A DNA stretch of 64,000 bases from Inia geoffrensis (taxonomy: Eukaryota; Chordata; Mammalia; Artiodactyla; Iniidae). Location of the stretch: the NCBI GenBank assembly GCA_036417435.1, contig CM070904.1, positions 64,364,408 through 64,428,407 on the forward strand, read 5' to 3'. Position numbers and translations under genes: made by a program. Under the pieces are notes generated by a model. That model was not told the DNA's origin, did no database searches, and worked only from the letters and a program-made list of their open reading frames with translations. Shown here in pieces: positions 1-11,714 of this stretch (the first letter of the stretch is position 1; each line of letters begins with the position of its first letter).

Positions 1-1279
1 TTCTTTTGGAGGTGAGAGTTTATTCTCTACTTTGTTATAAGAAGTGGCATTGTAGGTCATAGACCTTGCTTGTGTCCTTTCTGGACATGGAAAATTACCA
101 TTTGTTTTATTACAAGTATTTTACGTTTTTTTAAAAAGTATATTTAAATTCGGATTTTTTTCTCAAGACACAAACTTTGTTCTACACAATGGTATCTTAT
201 TAGATTACTAGACTGATTGAAAATTAATATTTATTTTGTTGAATAATATTTACAATTATTGGGGAAAATATAATATCAAATGCCAGGAGCAAAACCACAA
301 TGTAATGTCATATATCTCAATTGATTGGAATTTGGTTTGATTTATAATTAAGAAAACTACAATAATCCAGAAAGATGCTCAAACCTTTTTTACTGCAAAG
401 GGACCCACCTGACCTGAGAAATAAAAAGCAGTGATGAGATGAGATACTCATTGTTAAAGAATAAGCTGCTGTGTTGGAATCTTATTCGTTCCCCTCAGGC
501 TTCTCATTTGAAGATGATAAGCACACAGCATCTGATGAAAGGACTGGGGAGATTTCCATGTACAAGCCAGCTTGCAAAGCAAAATAGGCTGGATAAACTG
601 AAGGGCCGTTTAGACACGGCTGGATAAGCATGGCTGGACAATACGGTGGTTCGCAATTTGAGATTTATAAGAAAGGTGATTCTAAAAGGTCAAGATGATC
701 TCTGCTGGGATAGGACATAAGACCCCATCTGGCCTTGCACGTAGTTAGCTGCCTAAGTGGTTGGTTTGGTGGATGTTAGGCTGAGATGTGCTGCCCTAAA
801 CAACCTGCCATTCTTTTTTTAGGACTGAAGAAGGTCTTCTGGAATCCCTTATTAAAATTTAAAATAATAAACCTGAGAAGCATTACGCTGAACTCTCTTG
901 TATGATGTGATACATTAGCATCTCACCCTTTAGTAAGGATTAGCAGGGATAAAATATTAGGACTGGTGGGAAGCCTCCTTAGAGAAACTCCTCTATTTCA
1001 TGATTTGGTTGGGGCTTTCTGTCCTTTCACTTGTGAGTTAAGGCCAGGAACGCACAGTGCCTTTACTCTGCAATCTAATTTTCAGTGACTCAGCTTCGAA
1101 GCCAGCCCTGCTGAAGGGGGTCTGGCTGAGTCATACTCTTTGTTCCTGGACTCAACTACTGCTTTGTCACTTGGGGACAATTTATTGTCAAGCTTTGGGA
1201 CAGATAAGGTCACTTCCTTCTTAGATTTAAAGCATGGCATTTCAAATGATAACAAAACTTCAACCATTTGGACTCAAAT
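1..1279. other. Unique AT-rich DNA, no gene seen
   Basis: No open frame looks coding: the longest (positions 439-627, 62 codons) has no recognisable domain. No clear repeat was recognised. It could be intronic or intergenic. Confidence 0.5.
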
Positions 1280-1400
1280 TGAGGGGACTTGACTCTGACG
1301 CTAATTAGCTGCATGACCACACACAATCTATGAAGCCGCTCAAAACTTCATTTTCTTCCTCAGATCAAAGGGACCAAACGAGATTGCTCTAGGATCATTG
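1280..1400 (+). repeat. MIR SINE fragment (ancient)
   Basis: The order of landmarks matches the core and 3' half of MIR in sense: a gctaattagctgcatgacc block (cf. 'tagctgtgtgacc') followed by cattttcttcctcagatc (cf. 'cagtttcctcatctg'). Divergence is high, so the limits are approximate. Confidence 0.5.
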
Positions 1401-3149
1401 CCTTGGATATTAGGTGACACCTGTATCTAGAAAGTAAAACCAGCAACAACTCAATGTGCATTTGCTATAATTACTTGCTTATAAATCTTCCCACACTGAG
1501 TAGCGTTTTAAATGTTACATTTTAGTTGCTTAGTAAGAGTGAGATATTTATTATCTATTTTTGGCATAGACAATGGAGACAATTTCTGCAGTAACTGCTA
1601 AATTTTAAAATTGCATCCCTGGTTGTATTTTTGAAGTTTTAAAGCATCCCAACCATTGAAACAAGACTGATTGACTAATAGCTATACATTGTTTGTAGTT
1701 AGTTACTATATATTTAGAGAAATTTTCACTTCCCAGAATCTAAAGATGCTTCAGGTAGGTGACCAGATGGTTAGTAGCAAAGATAGGCCGGATATTTGTT
1801 TGTTGCAAAGAGAAGAGACAGATTTCCTACAGCAGAGGGATTGGGATTTTCCTATAATAAAGAGACTATAGGTAAAGTATAGATATATTTTCATGATCAT
1901 GTTACAAGTAGTAAAAATTGTTTTCCCTGATACATAGAAAAATATCACAGTCATATTTTAGGCTATAGCTACATTTTCCCTAGAGTAATTTTGTCAGTAC
2001 ACAAAGCTTTAAAAGGTTGAAAATACTCCAAACTACTACCTTGTTATCCTTGTTCTAGTTGCTAAGTATAATGTTAAAGTTTCTCAACTATGATTAATAT
2101 GCCTGTGTTTAAACAAGCAAAGAAAAATATCTAGTGAACCTTTCAGTGATGACCTAAAATACTTTTATTATAATAATATAGAAAACATCTAAAGACATAA
2201 AATTCAGGATTAATTTCAAATGTCCACAATTCTTAACATACTTGCAACCAAAATGCATTTATAAGTTTAATATAAACAAAACAAAACAAAAAACCCACAC
2301 AATCAAAATCAATATCAGTAATTAATTATGATGGTTGGTGTTGCCTTGCTGAAAAACACCAGCAATGAAAATAGGGCACTAATGTCTCAATAAAGCTGTC
2401 ATTAAAAATAAACACTAGCACACTGTCCACTTGTTGCAGATTCCTTTGCGGTATCACACACATACAGGTGCACAACCTGTCCTTTGAAACCACTGGGTCA
2501 AGATCTATTTTAGGATTCAAAGTATTTCAGATTTTAGAAAGAGACAGTACCCAATAATCAAGCATATTACTATCTCTGCATAATAATATGTGAATACATA
2601 CATATTCACAATAAAAGATATAAATAAAAATTATAAGTGACCTCATTCTATACAGATCAAGTTTGCTAACAAATGAGTCAAAAGCATCTATTTACTTTTT
2701 TTTGGCTTTCAGAACTTATTGCATTTAGAATTGTGGAAACATAGCTATAGGCCTCTACTATGCTGTGTGATGATTTACTTTACAGTCTGTAAAACCTTCC
2801 TTCACAAAGCACAATGTGAAATTTTTTGGTTTTCATGGGATGAAAACATCATACATGTATTAAGTCAGTTTCCATTGTTTTTATATTAGCAAGTTCAATA
2901 AGGTCAAAATAATTCTTGCAGAGTATCTGCTTATCCTCAAGAATATGTCCTTGAACTTCCAAGAGACTTAGACCCTAGTTTGAGAAATGAACGAAGATCT
3001 AATACATTTGAGAGCCAGGAAGGTGTACCTCAGATACCACCCAAAGTGGTTTAGCTCTTGAAATAACCAAAAAGGGCTTGTTATAAAACGGTGAGAGTTG
3101 GTCTTGTGACCTAAATCCTAGAGCTATGGTAAGAATGGAGGTACTTAGA
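1401..3149. other. Unique AT-rich DNA, no gene seen
   Basis: Short AT-rich sequence with small A-rich runs (around 2275-2300). Frames of up to 67 codons occur on both strands but have low-complexity composition and no recognised motif. Confidence 0.45.
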
Positions 3150-3290
3150 AACTACCACATGCTAGAACCCATCCTTTTGTTTTTACATACATTACCTCAT
3201 GAGGAAACTATGATAGCTGAGGAATCTAGATCTTATGGTCACACAGTATGATACCTCAGAGCCACTATATTTTGCAGTGCTTGTGAACTA
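3150..3290 (-). repeat. MIR SINE fragment (ancient), antisense
   Basis: Contains the antisense MIR series: acatacattacctcatgagg, then gaggaaactatgatagctgag, then ggtcacacagtatg, in the expected order. Old and degraded. Confidence 0.5.
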
Positions 3291-3416
3291 ACAGATGCTA
3301 TTGAAAAATTAAGCTTTTACCCACCAATACTGCTTCCAATTTGCTCCATATAGAAAGAAAAAAGCAATGTGATGAGCACAGGGCCCAGGTTTTGCCCTAA
3401 TTTATGTCATTTTAAT

Positions 3417-3628
3417 TTTTTTTTTTTTTTTTTTTTGTGGTACGCGGGCCTCTCACTGTTGTGGCCTCTCCCGTTGCGGAGCACAGGCTCCGGACGCACA
3501 GGCTCAGCGGCCATAGCGCACGGGCCCAGCCGCTATGCGTCATGTGGGATCTTCCCGGACCTGGGCACGAACCCGTGTCCCCTGCATTGGCAGGCAGACT
3601 CTCAACCACTGCGCCACCAGGGAAGCCC
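3417..3628 (-). mobile_element. CHR-type tRNA-derived SINE, copy 1
   Basis: Full-length cetacean CHR SINE in antisense. It begins with a T run (the reversed poly(A) tail), then gtacgcgggcctctcactg, and ends at ccaccagggaagccc, the reversed tRNA-like head. The 9-bp target-site duplication cattttaat lies at 3408-3416 and 3629-3637. In sense, the B-box-like GGTTCGTGCCC of the pol III promoter is intact. Several CpG sites of the other copies have changed here (for example gctatgcgtcatg), suggesting an older copy. Frames of 84-133 codons across it are by-products of the repeat and not genes. Confidence 0.95.
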
Positions 3629-3639
3629 CATTTTAATCT

Positions 3640-4039
3640 TTTGTTTAGCTCTGGGCAAGTTACTTTCCCTAATTCATCTCCAGCTGCTTAATCTGTTAAA
3701 CAAGGGTTCTGTCTCACTGAGTGTTGTAGAATTTACTGAGAATACGGATGTCAATGAAAGTGCTTTGTGAAAAAAAAGACATGAGAATCTGAGAGAATAC
3801 TTATCAACCACCACACTTCTGGGCACCAGCAAAGACTAGGCTGGCCTGTGCTGTAGTGCTCCAGATGGTGATTTAGGTGTTGGAGTGGGCTTTTTCCTTG
3901 TTCTTTCCCTTCTCAACTTACTCCTCTCAACCAGGGGATTTAAAAGTGACCAATTTGGAAACATAAATGTGATAACTTTGAAGCCTGTATGTTTCTTGAT
4001 TTCTATTTTCTGAACATGTTTGCATTGTTTTTGTGCTTA
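3640..4039. other. Unique DNA between SINE 1 and L2/L1
   Basis: No gene or clear repeat recognised. A short pyrimidine-rich stretch lies around 3890-3930. Confidence 0.4.
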
Positions 4040-4089
4040 TATCTTACCATTGGTAGATTGTAAACTCTTTTGGTCAGGATCTGTTTATT
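4040..4089 (+). repeat. L2 3'-end fragment
   Basis: The string ttggtagattgtaaactc followed by ggtcaggatctgtttat matches the L2 3'UTR signature (tagaatgtaagctcc...gggcagggat...tgtttatt). It ends at the insertion point of the adjoining L1 tail. Confidence 0.45.
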
Positions 4090-4488
4090 TTTTTTTAATT
4101 TAACATCTTTATTGGAGTATAACTGCTTTACAATGGTGTGTTAGTTTCTGCTGTATAACAAAGTGAATCAGCTATATGTACACATATATCCCTATATCTC
4201 CTCCCTCTCGCATCTCCCTCCCACCCTCCCTATCCCACCCCTCTAGGTGGTCACAAATCATGAGCTGATCTCCCTGTGCTATGTGGCTGTTTCCCACTAG
4301 CTATCTATTTTACATTTGGTAGTGTATATATGTCAATGCCACTCTCTCACTTCATCCCAGCTTACCCTTCCCCCTCCCTGTGTCCTCAAGCCCATTCTCT
4401 ATGTCTGCATCTTTATTCTTGTCCTGTCCCTAGGTTCATCAGAACTGTTTTTTTGTTGTTGTTTGTTTGTTTTTTTAGATTGCAAATA
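4090..4488 (-). mobile_element. 5'-truncated L1, 3'UTR only (L1 'A')
   Basis: Antisense tail of an L1. A T-rich run leads into catctttattggagtataa, then the pyrimidine-rich ctccctcccaccctcc block and ctaggtggtcacaaa, ending near agattgcaaata, where the family reads agattccatata. The same 3'UTR type occurs in the large L1 at 47372-53143. A weak duplication is visible: ggatctgtttatt on the left (from 4078) and ggatgtttatt on the right (from 4489), which differ by two bases. Confidence 0.85.
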
Positions 4489-4848
4489 GGATGTTTATTC
4501 TTAACTATATCTCTCACAGTCTCACTCCTGACCCATGAGTAGCAAATTTCTTTTCATAAAACAACAGTTGAGAAATTGTCTCTGTTTAATAAAATATAAG
4601 AAAATGTAGCATATAAAACATTTAAAAGTGTAGTATATCTAAAAACCCACTTTTTCCAAACTTGGATACATCTAATCATGTTTAGATTTTTATTCTAATA
4701 ACTCAGATTTGGGGAGAAAATGAAATTTGAATTCAGTTTTTGATAATGATTAATAATTTCTAAAATGTCCTCTAATATATGACTGAATAATAGTCTTTAG
4801 TGTAAATGGGCACAACTGGATAAATGACTACATAAAAAAGAACTGGGT
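4489..4848. other. Unique AT-rich DNA
   Basis: No gene or recognised repeat between the L1 tail and SINE 2. Confidence 0.4.
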
Positions 4849-5055
4849 GGGCTTCCCTGGTGGTGCAGTGGTTGAGAATCCGTCTGCCGATGCAGGGGAC
4901 ACGGGCTTGTGCCCCGGTCCGGGAAGATCCCACATGCCGTGGAGCGTCTGGGCCCGTGAGCCATGGCTGCTGAGCCTGTGCATCTGGAGCCTGTGCTCCG
5001 CAACGGGAGAGGCCACAACAGTGAGAGGCCCGCGTACCGCAAAAAAAAAAAAAAA
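4849..5055 (+). mobile_element. CHR-type tRNA-derived SINE, copy 2
   Basis: Full-length sense copy from gggcttccctggtggtgcag to the cgcgtaccgc end and an uninterrupted A tail of about 20. The duplication aaaaaagaactg is seen at 4834-4845 and again just after the tail, ending at 5067. The B-box-like segment is altered (GGGCTTGTGCCC instead of GGGTTCGTGCCC), which should weaken pol III binding. Other CpG losses are present (gccgtggagcgtctg). Frames on both strands through it are artefacts. Confidence 0.95.
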
Positions 5056-5067
5056 AAAAAAGAACTG

Positions 5068-5469
5068 TGTAAAAGATTAAATATTGCACAGTTTGCTGTG
5101 ACATATCTTGTTGATCCAAACTTAGAGCAAGAATTTTCAGGATCAGTATTTTCAGATTAGTATTAAGCAGGTTAGAAATGTGTTGGAATTGATCATGTTG
5201 GCAAGTCTTAGGTATACTTTTTTTTTTAAAGGAAGGAATTGTATGTATTATAGAGAAATGCAACAAATGTGTGACTTCATAAAGCCATAAAGATTTTTCC
5301 AGAATCTCAGAATATTTAAAAGAGTTTATCAGATGTAAAATAGATTTTTACACAATAAAAGTCTTTTATTTAAATAAAAATTTAAACTCACAGGATTTTC
5401 TTCCTATGTCTTCATGTTTGGGTTACTATTAATATACCAAAGTATTATTCCTTTTTTAAATTTGATGAT
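5068..5469. other. Unique AT-rich DNA
   Basis: A small T run at 5219-5227. No gene or recognised repeat. Confidence 0.4.
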
Positions 5470-6195
5470 TGTGATAGATTGCAAAATATGACCCTAAGTT
5501 CCTCCTGTCCTTATTACAAGGTGATGCTCTGCTCACCAAAGGGTAGAGTCCCTTTCCTACCTCACCCCCTTGAATCAACTTGCTTTGATAAATAGAATGT
5601 GCAGGAGTTGACACTGCAAATTTTTTTTTTTTTTTTTTTTTGCGGTACGCGGGCCTCTCACTGCTGTGGCCTCTCCCGTTGTGGAGCACAGGCTCCGGAC
5701 GCGCAGGCTCAGCGGCCATGGCTCACGGGCCCAGCCGCTCCGCGGCATGTGGGATCTTCCCGGACCGGGGCACGAACCCGCGTCCCCTGCATCGGCAGGC
5801 GGACTCTCAACCACTGCGCCACCAGGGAAGCCCGACACTGCAAATTTTGAGATGCGCCTTCAAAAGGCCTCATAGCTTCTCTTTTGTCCTTCTGAACTCT
5901 GAGAGCACCAGGCTCTGAAGAAGCTTAGAAGAGGAGCCACATGGAAAGAAAGATCCAGGCCCCCCAGCCATTCTACCTTCTCACCACAGGCCTCAGACCT
6001 AAAGCCATGCTACACGTCCCACCCTCAGTCAACTGATCTGATCGTGAGTAATGCCTTGTGAGTAATGCCAGGCAAGTCCAGCCAAAAAACTGCCCAGCTA
6101 AGCTGAGTTCACATTGCAGAATTATGAGCAAACAAATGATTTCTCCTTTAAACCACTAAATTTGAGATGGTTTGAAATGCCTAAATAACTGATGA
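5470..6195 (+). mobile_element. MaLR/MLT1-type solo LTR, split by a CHR SINE
   Basis: Two halves flank SINE 3 and read as one long terminal repeat. The left half (5470-5624) starts TGTGATAGATTG and includes aagggtagagtccctttcc and cttgaatcaacttgctttga. The right half (5834-6195) includes aggcctcatagcttctc, agaggagccacatgg, ccagctaagctgag, gcagaattatgagcaaac and a final ctaaataactgat. These are landmarks of MLT1 LTRs (mammalian apparent LTR retrotransposons, ERVL-related). No internal retroviral region is adjacent, so this is a solo LTR. Outer limits are approximate and no target duplication was identified. Confidence 0.75.
5625..5833 (-). mobile_element. CHR-type tRNA-derived SINE, copy 3 (nested in MLT1 LTR)
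   Basis: Antisense full-length copy between a perfect 15-bp duplication, gacactgcaaatttt, at 5610-5624 and 5834-5848. It has a T tract, then ggtacgcgggcctctcactg, ending in ccaccagggaagccc. It keeps more CpG sites than the other copies (cgctccgcggcatg, ggaccggggcacgaacccgcg) and is therefore likely the youngest or least decayed of the six. It interrupts an older LTR. Confidence 0.97.
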
Positions 6196-8690
6196 AGTGA
6201 ATAACTAATGTATTGATAATGGTATCTTCTCTGTTTTCATTTTCCTCCTAAAAATAGAAAGTTGGGTTTTGAAATCAACATGAGTTGTAAGTTAATTTGA
6301 AATTAGAAATAGAATGATGTATATGGATTTCTTAATACAAATAATTTCACCATGTCATAAAATCCTATTAAAATTTTAAAATGAAAATAATAAACAATTG
6401 TATCAACTTCATTTATCGCCATCTATATTATACCTAGATGACTTGATAAATGAAGTTGATACAAATGTATTTGTATTTGCACATATTCCCATCATTATGA
6501 TGAGCAAAATTTAGTCTATACTGCATGTCCAATTTAAAACCTGATTAATACATTATACATACACTTCTTTTCTTTCCCATGGAAGAAATAGCTTCATGTC
6601 CTTTCATCTCAAATTCTACTGCTTAAATGTTACTTGTAAGCAAAGCTTTTGGTTGGTGTTAAATGAATCCATGTACATGAATCCTGTCATGGTGCGGATG
6701 AAATTTTTTTGCCTGTAATTTATGCATTTAATTTTATGCTTGTTTATTATGCTATTTACTTCATATTTATGAGTGATCTGCCAGTCCCATTAAGGAGCTT
6801 CATCAAACACTTGGACTACATTTGGTTTCCAGTTGGAAAATATTTTAAGGTCCAAATTTTTCTCTGGGAAACTGTCGTTGAGATCTGAGACCCAAACAAA
6901 ACTTTTAGAATACAGTGTAATAAGTTTTTCCTTAAAATAAGTGTTTACCTCCTGCATTCTGCATGACATGCACTCACAATAACTTCTCCCATCTATCACA
7001 AGCTTGTGGTGAAAGAACAAATACAGAATCAATTTTATTGTGGAGCTTTTGTCTTTATAGCATTTACACATTTTTTTTTTTAATGTAAGATAGCAGAAGC
7101 AGCAGCAATACACTTTTATTTTTAGTTAAACACATATATGCTGTGTCATCCATACACTCTGTGTGTTCTTGTGATTCTATTTTGGTTTATATAGTTTCTT
7201 TTTCCAGCTTTGTTCAGAGAAGACATTATCATGTGTGCTGATAAATAGCAAATAAAAAAGTATATCCCTTTTTGCACTGTAGTGATTTGCAATAACTTTG
7301 GAGTGTTCAAACATTTGCTTCTTACCACAATATATGTTACCTTTCATTTACCTTGCCTTTGTTATCCATAAGGTGCCAAATTCATTTAGCTATGTCTTTG
7401 TTTTTTCATACCCTAAGAACACATGATGAGTCAGTACACATAACCATATAGGCTAGTACAGCAGAGATACACAGAAGTTCTGCTGAATCTATCAAAAAGA
7501 ACATTTTCCAGGAAGCAGCTTTACATCTGTAATTGCTGCCAAGACAAGGAAACCAGTCCTACTATTGAATAGCAACAAAGGTGCCACTGGCAAACCATCC
7601 CTTCTCCCTCCCACTGCTACTGCTCTGAACGAGCTATTAAAAGACCACGGAATATAGACAAGGGAAGCACTGTCACATACGTAACACGTGAAAAGAAGCA
7701 ATGGTAATGACGACTCAATTCCTCACATTCTCACTTCTGAATATTACCCAAACTATGACACCTGGAGGAAAAGTTCGGAAAAAATTAAGAAACAGCACAA
7801 ATCTAAATTTAGTCATTTTCCTAAAATCAAAGACAATATATTTTTATGGTATCTTTACCCAGTAAGAAATCTATGCTTGTTATAGATCCTGGTAGCTTCC
7901 TTGTCATATTTAATGTGAAGCATATCTAAATATTTATGAATTTGTTACTATTCATTGACTAATTAATATGTTATTATTAGTAGTGTGTTACTATTACTAT
8001 GGTCTTTTCCATACATCCCCCCCACCAAAAGCAAAAGTTGGGTATTTGTCAGATTGAGATATATGTAATAAAATTATGAACCTCTTGTTGAAGTCAAAGT
8101 TGGCTTTCTTAATTCGTTATTTATTTGAAACATTCTAGATTCGTTTATCCAAGAATGATGATGCATCGTCGGTTAACCTGTTTATCCTCTTGCCTCTCCT
8201 TTCATGGGATCAACGGCAAGTATAATCCCAAACCTGCACTGCTATAGTCAGGAACTAAAACTTGCCTAACCAGGACCCACGGGATAGGCCTTGCGATTTT
8301 TCTGACACCCTCTCTCACCCCAACCACATTTTCATGAGTAGATAATATGGAGAGTTAATTTACCTCTGTAAATGTGGTCTAAGTTCTTCACATTTGAACC
8401 TGTACTAAAGATTTCATCCCTGTTTACCTCACAAGATTGATGTAGAAATAACTGACACAAGACTTCTAGGTGGAGAGTAGCAACGTAGCCATCATGCCCT
8501 AGAACCTTCTGGGCTAAACAGCCCCCAATGGAGGCCATAAACTACATGAATCAGGAGAGCGGTGGGGAGGGTCCAAAAAGCTGGCCTCATTATTTATAGG
8601 ACTAAACTCCACTTCTGAAGAAGGTGGTCTTTTCGATGTTTATCAAGAGAATAGAATATTCTTCTTAGTAGCATGATCTTAGGATTCAGA
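6196..8690. other. Unique AT-rich DNA with one notable hairpin
   Basis: Apart from the 6398-6464 hairpin no repeat was recognised. A 107-codon antisense frame (6790-7113) and a 69-codon antisense frame (7492-7701) lie here. Neither shows a domain I know, a Kozak-like start or a splice context that would support coding. Confidence 0.45.
6398..6464. repeat. Perfect 20-bp inverted repeat forming a hairpin
   Basis: Arm 6398-6417 (ttgtatcaacttcatttatc) is the exact reverse complement of arm 6445-6464. Inside the 27-nt spacer a second inverted pair, catcta (6420-6425) and tagatg (6435-6440), extends the stem around a 9-nt loop (6426-6434), after a small asymmetric internal loop of 2 versus 4 nt. 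The overall fold is about 67 nt and resembles a pre-miRNA or a small palindromic MITE. No protein-coding context. Confidence 0.85.
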
Positions 8691-8693
8691 GAG

Positions 8694-8735
8694 GTGTGTG
8701 TGTGTATGTGTGTGTGTGCACGCACACGCTTGTGT
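8694..8735. repeat. (TG)n microsatellite, interrupted
   Basis: Alternating TG with a TA interruption and a short CA-containing inverted part (gcacgcacacgc). Confidence 0.9.
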
Positions 8736-8739
8736 GACA

Positions 8740-9949
8740 TGCATCATCAGGATTAGTGAATTTCAGTCATACAAGTAGAACAAGTAGGAAAGTTCCAAAT
8801 CTGACATTTTAAAGAAGCAGATTCAGAATAATTTTTTTAGCACTGAGGTTTCAAACTGCATTTTGTCGAGCATGAAATTTGCTATGGGTATATGTCTCAA
8901 GCATAATCACAGGGTACATAGAGGAGACCAAAAGCATGGCTCATCTTCATTTTCCAGCAGAGCAGCTCTCCTCTTATTTATTCTACATACTGGGAGCTGG
9001 GGTCCCACATAGGATTCTGTGTGAGGAATGATTCCAGTCATAAAATAAGTTTTAAAAGCATGGATTTAACATAAGAGGAAACTATTTTCAGATTTCATAT
9101 GTGGGTGGCTTTCGATACAAAAGATAACTATAAAGATGATTTAAAAGTGCCATTACTATTATTACCTCTAGTATTTACTATGGTATATCCATGGGCACAC
9201 ATAATCCATTAAACATGCAGTATGTTATTAAAGTATTTCTACGTGTAGGTAAGAACTGATACATTGAGGAACGAATGAAGGGAAAAAATGCAAAATAAAG
9301 AAGAAAACCACACATGTGATGTGGAAAGCTAGATTAGCTTATTCAATGCAGAAGACATTAGTTAAGTGATAAAATCTAAATATGTAGCTTTGGATGGAAC
9401 TTGAGAGTAGAGGAGGGAAAGGAGACATTCAATTATGAAACACCAATGCAACTGGAGAAAATGGACTTTTAGAGTCTTTTATGTAGAAATACACTTGAAG
9501 ATAGTTTTGTCCCACTAAAATGAAAGCAACTTTGGAAGTTCCCAACCACAGCATGCCAGGAAAGAAGATGTCTTGTACTAGGCATTTATCCTACTGCATT
9601 TGAGTGGGTGGAGAGCTGCACCTCCTGAAGTCCTGGCAAATGCAACAGCTGGGGAGAGGAAAGAGTGAGTGCAAATATTTTTAAAGCTGCAATGGGAGAC
9701 AAAAACAGAAAAAGCCTTTGAGATTCACATTTTAGCTCCAACATAGGGAAGAGACTAGAGTTATTGGAATCTTAATGAATCAATGCCTAATCTGAAATGG
9801 ACTGGAAGATTGACAAGGAAGGGGACTTAGGTCCAGGAAAATAGCAAAGGAAGACAAGTGAAAGGCTATGTTCTCTAGTCTTCCTCGTGCTCAAGGCAAA
9901 CACTAAGAGTTTATTCTTTTCCTATCACCCAAATTACCAGCACAAAGGC
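8740..9949. other. Unique DNA, no gene seen
   Basis: Purine-rich stretches around 9600-9850 but no recognised repeat or coding frame. Confidence 0.4.
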
Positions 9950-10715
9950 CTCTGTCCAGTCTATCAGCAGCAAGTCTTTAGGTTATATTTCCAAAATATG
10001 TACTAAATCCATCCATCAATCTCCATTTCAACCATCATTACTCTAGTGACTACCTCTGTAGCCTAGATGACTATGTAGCCCCATTTCTACTCTTCCTTCC
10101 TTTAGCCTACTTTCCTTGCACATTTGCCAGAATAATTTTTAAAATATGTACTTCAGAGCATGTCTTTAAAGTCCTCCAATGGCTTCCCAATAAACCAAAA
10201 ATCAAATTCAAATTCCTGATCCCAGCCCATAAGGACCAAGATCTGGCCCTTGCCTACTATCTGACCTCATCTTAACCACTCTCATCTCCACTCACTATTT
10301 TAGCCACAATCAACCTTCTGTTCCTGGAACATGTCCAACCTCAATTTCCACCAAGGGGCATTTACTGGTCCCTCTCCTTTGAATGCATTTCCTCAAGTTC
10401 TTCAATAGCTGGCTCCATCTCCACCTTCAAAGCTCAGTTAGACTTACACCTTCTCAGGAAGATCTTCTTGAACAACCAACCCACCTTCCTCAACAAGGTT
10501 ATTTTCTTTGTACATCATCCAATTTATTATCCACATCACATTATCTGAAATTATGCATTTCTTTTAATATTATTTATGGTCTGTATCTCACACCAGAATG
10601 TAATTTCCCCAGGGCAAGGATTCTCCTTCACATGTGTCTCTGCAGACCATATATCTGTGTCCAGCATATTACAAGCATGTAACAAGAGCTCAATAATTAT
10701 TTATTTTAAAAACTA
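9950..10715 (+). repeat. L2 LINE, long 3' segment
   Basis: About 0.75 kb in sense that follows the L2 3' part in order: ccaatggcttcccaataaac, then aaattcctgatcccagcccataagg, accaagatctggcccttgcc, tcctttgaatgcatttcctc, caaagctcagttagac, ctcaggaagatcttcttgaac, agaatgtaatttccccaggg, and a terminal agctcaataattatttatt. Ancient and without coding capacity. A 99-codon frame at 10383-10682 is incidental. Confidence 0.75.
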
Positions 10716-11304
10716 GATAATCTCTAGTCACTTCTGTTTCTATTTCAGAATTCCATCTTTACAAAAGTGATTTTTCTCCAGAATTAAGCAGCTACATATA
10801 TATTGTGGAAGACATAAAAAGTAAAATAAAAACTACATATGGCATGAAAAGAAATGGCCAGTCTTCATAGTGGCTGCAATTAACACGCAGGTTAGCTATC
10901 ATAAGTGGCTGAACAACTAAATCTCAGTATGTCATCAACTGATTTAGGTCGCATAGTTTTGTCATGCCACTGTGTCAAAAATGGGTAACTGAAGGTACCT
11001 GACTGTTATATAAAGTCTGTAGAATATTTTTCTATCGTTAAAATTTAAATTGTGGTTGGAACATTTTTTCATATTACAGAAGTTGTGAAGAATTTTTCTT
11101 TCCTTTTAATGGGCTGGGGCCCCCTCAGTGAGCCCCTACAGAAGAGAGACCTCTCTTCTGAGTGGATGCTGCACCTCTCCTGCTGCTGCCTGAATGGGGA
11201 AGGCACGCATTCGGCACAGTAGATGAGCATCAGAATTTCTCTCTGGTAAATATGAGAGTCAAGTCCTCCCAATTTTAAGGCTCAAGTATGAGGTGTCAGG
11301 TAGC
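10716..11304. other. Unique DNA, no gene seen
   Basis: No recognised repeat. A 67-codon antisense frame (11069-11272) shows no known motif. Confidence 0.4.
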
Positions 11305-11450
11305 AGAGTGGCAGTGGAAAGACAGGACCTGGGATTATGTGGACCTGGATTGGAGTCCTGGCTCCATGCCTTGTGACCTGGGTGTGACCCTAACAAATCA
11401 CTTCCTCTCTCATTCTGCATTTCCGATTTGTAAAATGGTAAGGAGTGGGG
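11305..11450 (+). repeat. MIR SINE
   Basis: Good sense MIR order: ggacctggattggagtcctg, ccatgccttgtgacctggg, aaatcacttcctctctc, then gatttgtaaaatggtaagg. These match the tRNA-related and core segments of MIR. Confidence 0.75.
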
Positions 11451-11714
11451 AGGCTCATGTTATATCTCTAAGTATGGTGCAAAAAAAGAGCACAGTTTTG
11501 GATATAGAAGACATCATTCTTTTTTTTTTTTTCTTATTAGTCAACAGTTTAATACATATCAGTGTACACATGTCAATCCCAATCGCCCAATTCATCACCC
11601 CCCCACCCCACCCCCCTGCAGCTTTCCCCCCTTGGTGTCCATACGTTTGTTCTCTACATCTGTGTCTCAATTTCTGCCCTGCAAACCAGTTCACCTGTAC
11701 CATTTTTCTAGGTT

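Noticed and set aside
3369..3770. 133-codon frame with Pro- and Arg-rich sequence
   Set aside because: Read-through of CHR SINE copy 1.
4772..5266. 164-codon antisense frame
   Set aside because: Most of it is translation of CHR SINE copy 2 plus its tail; near-identical peptides occur at the other SINE copies.
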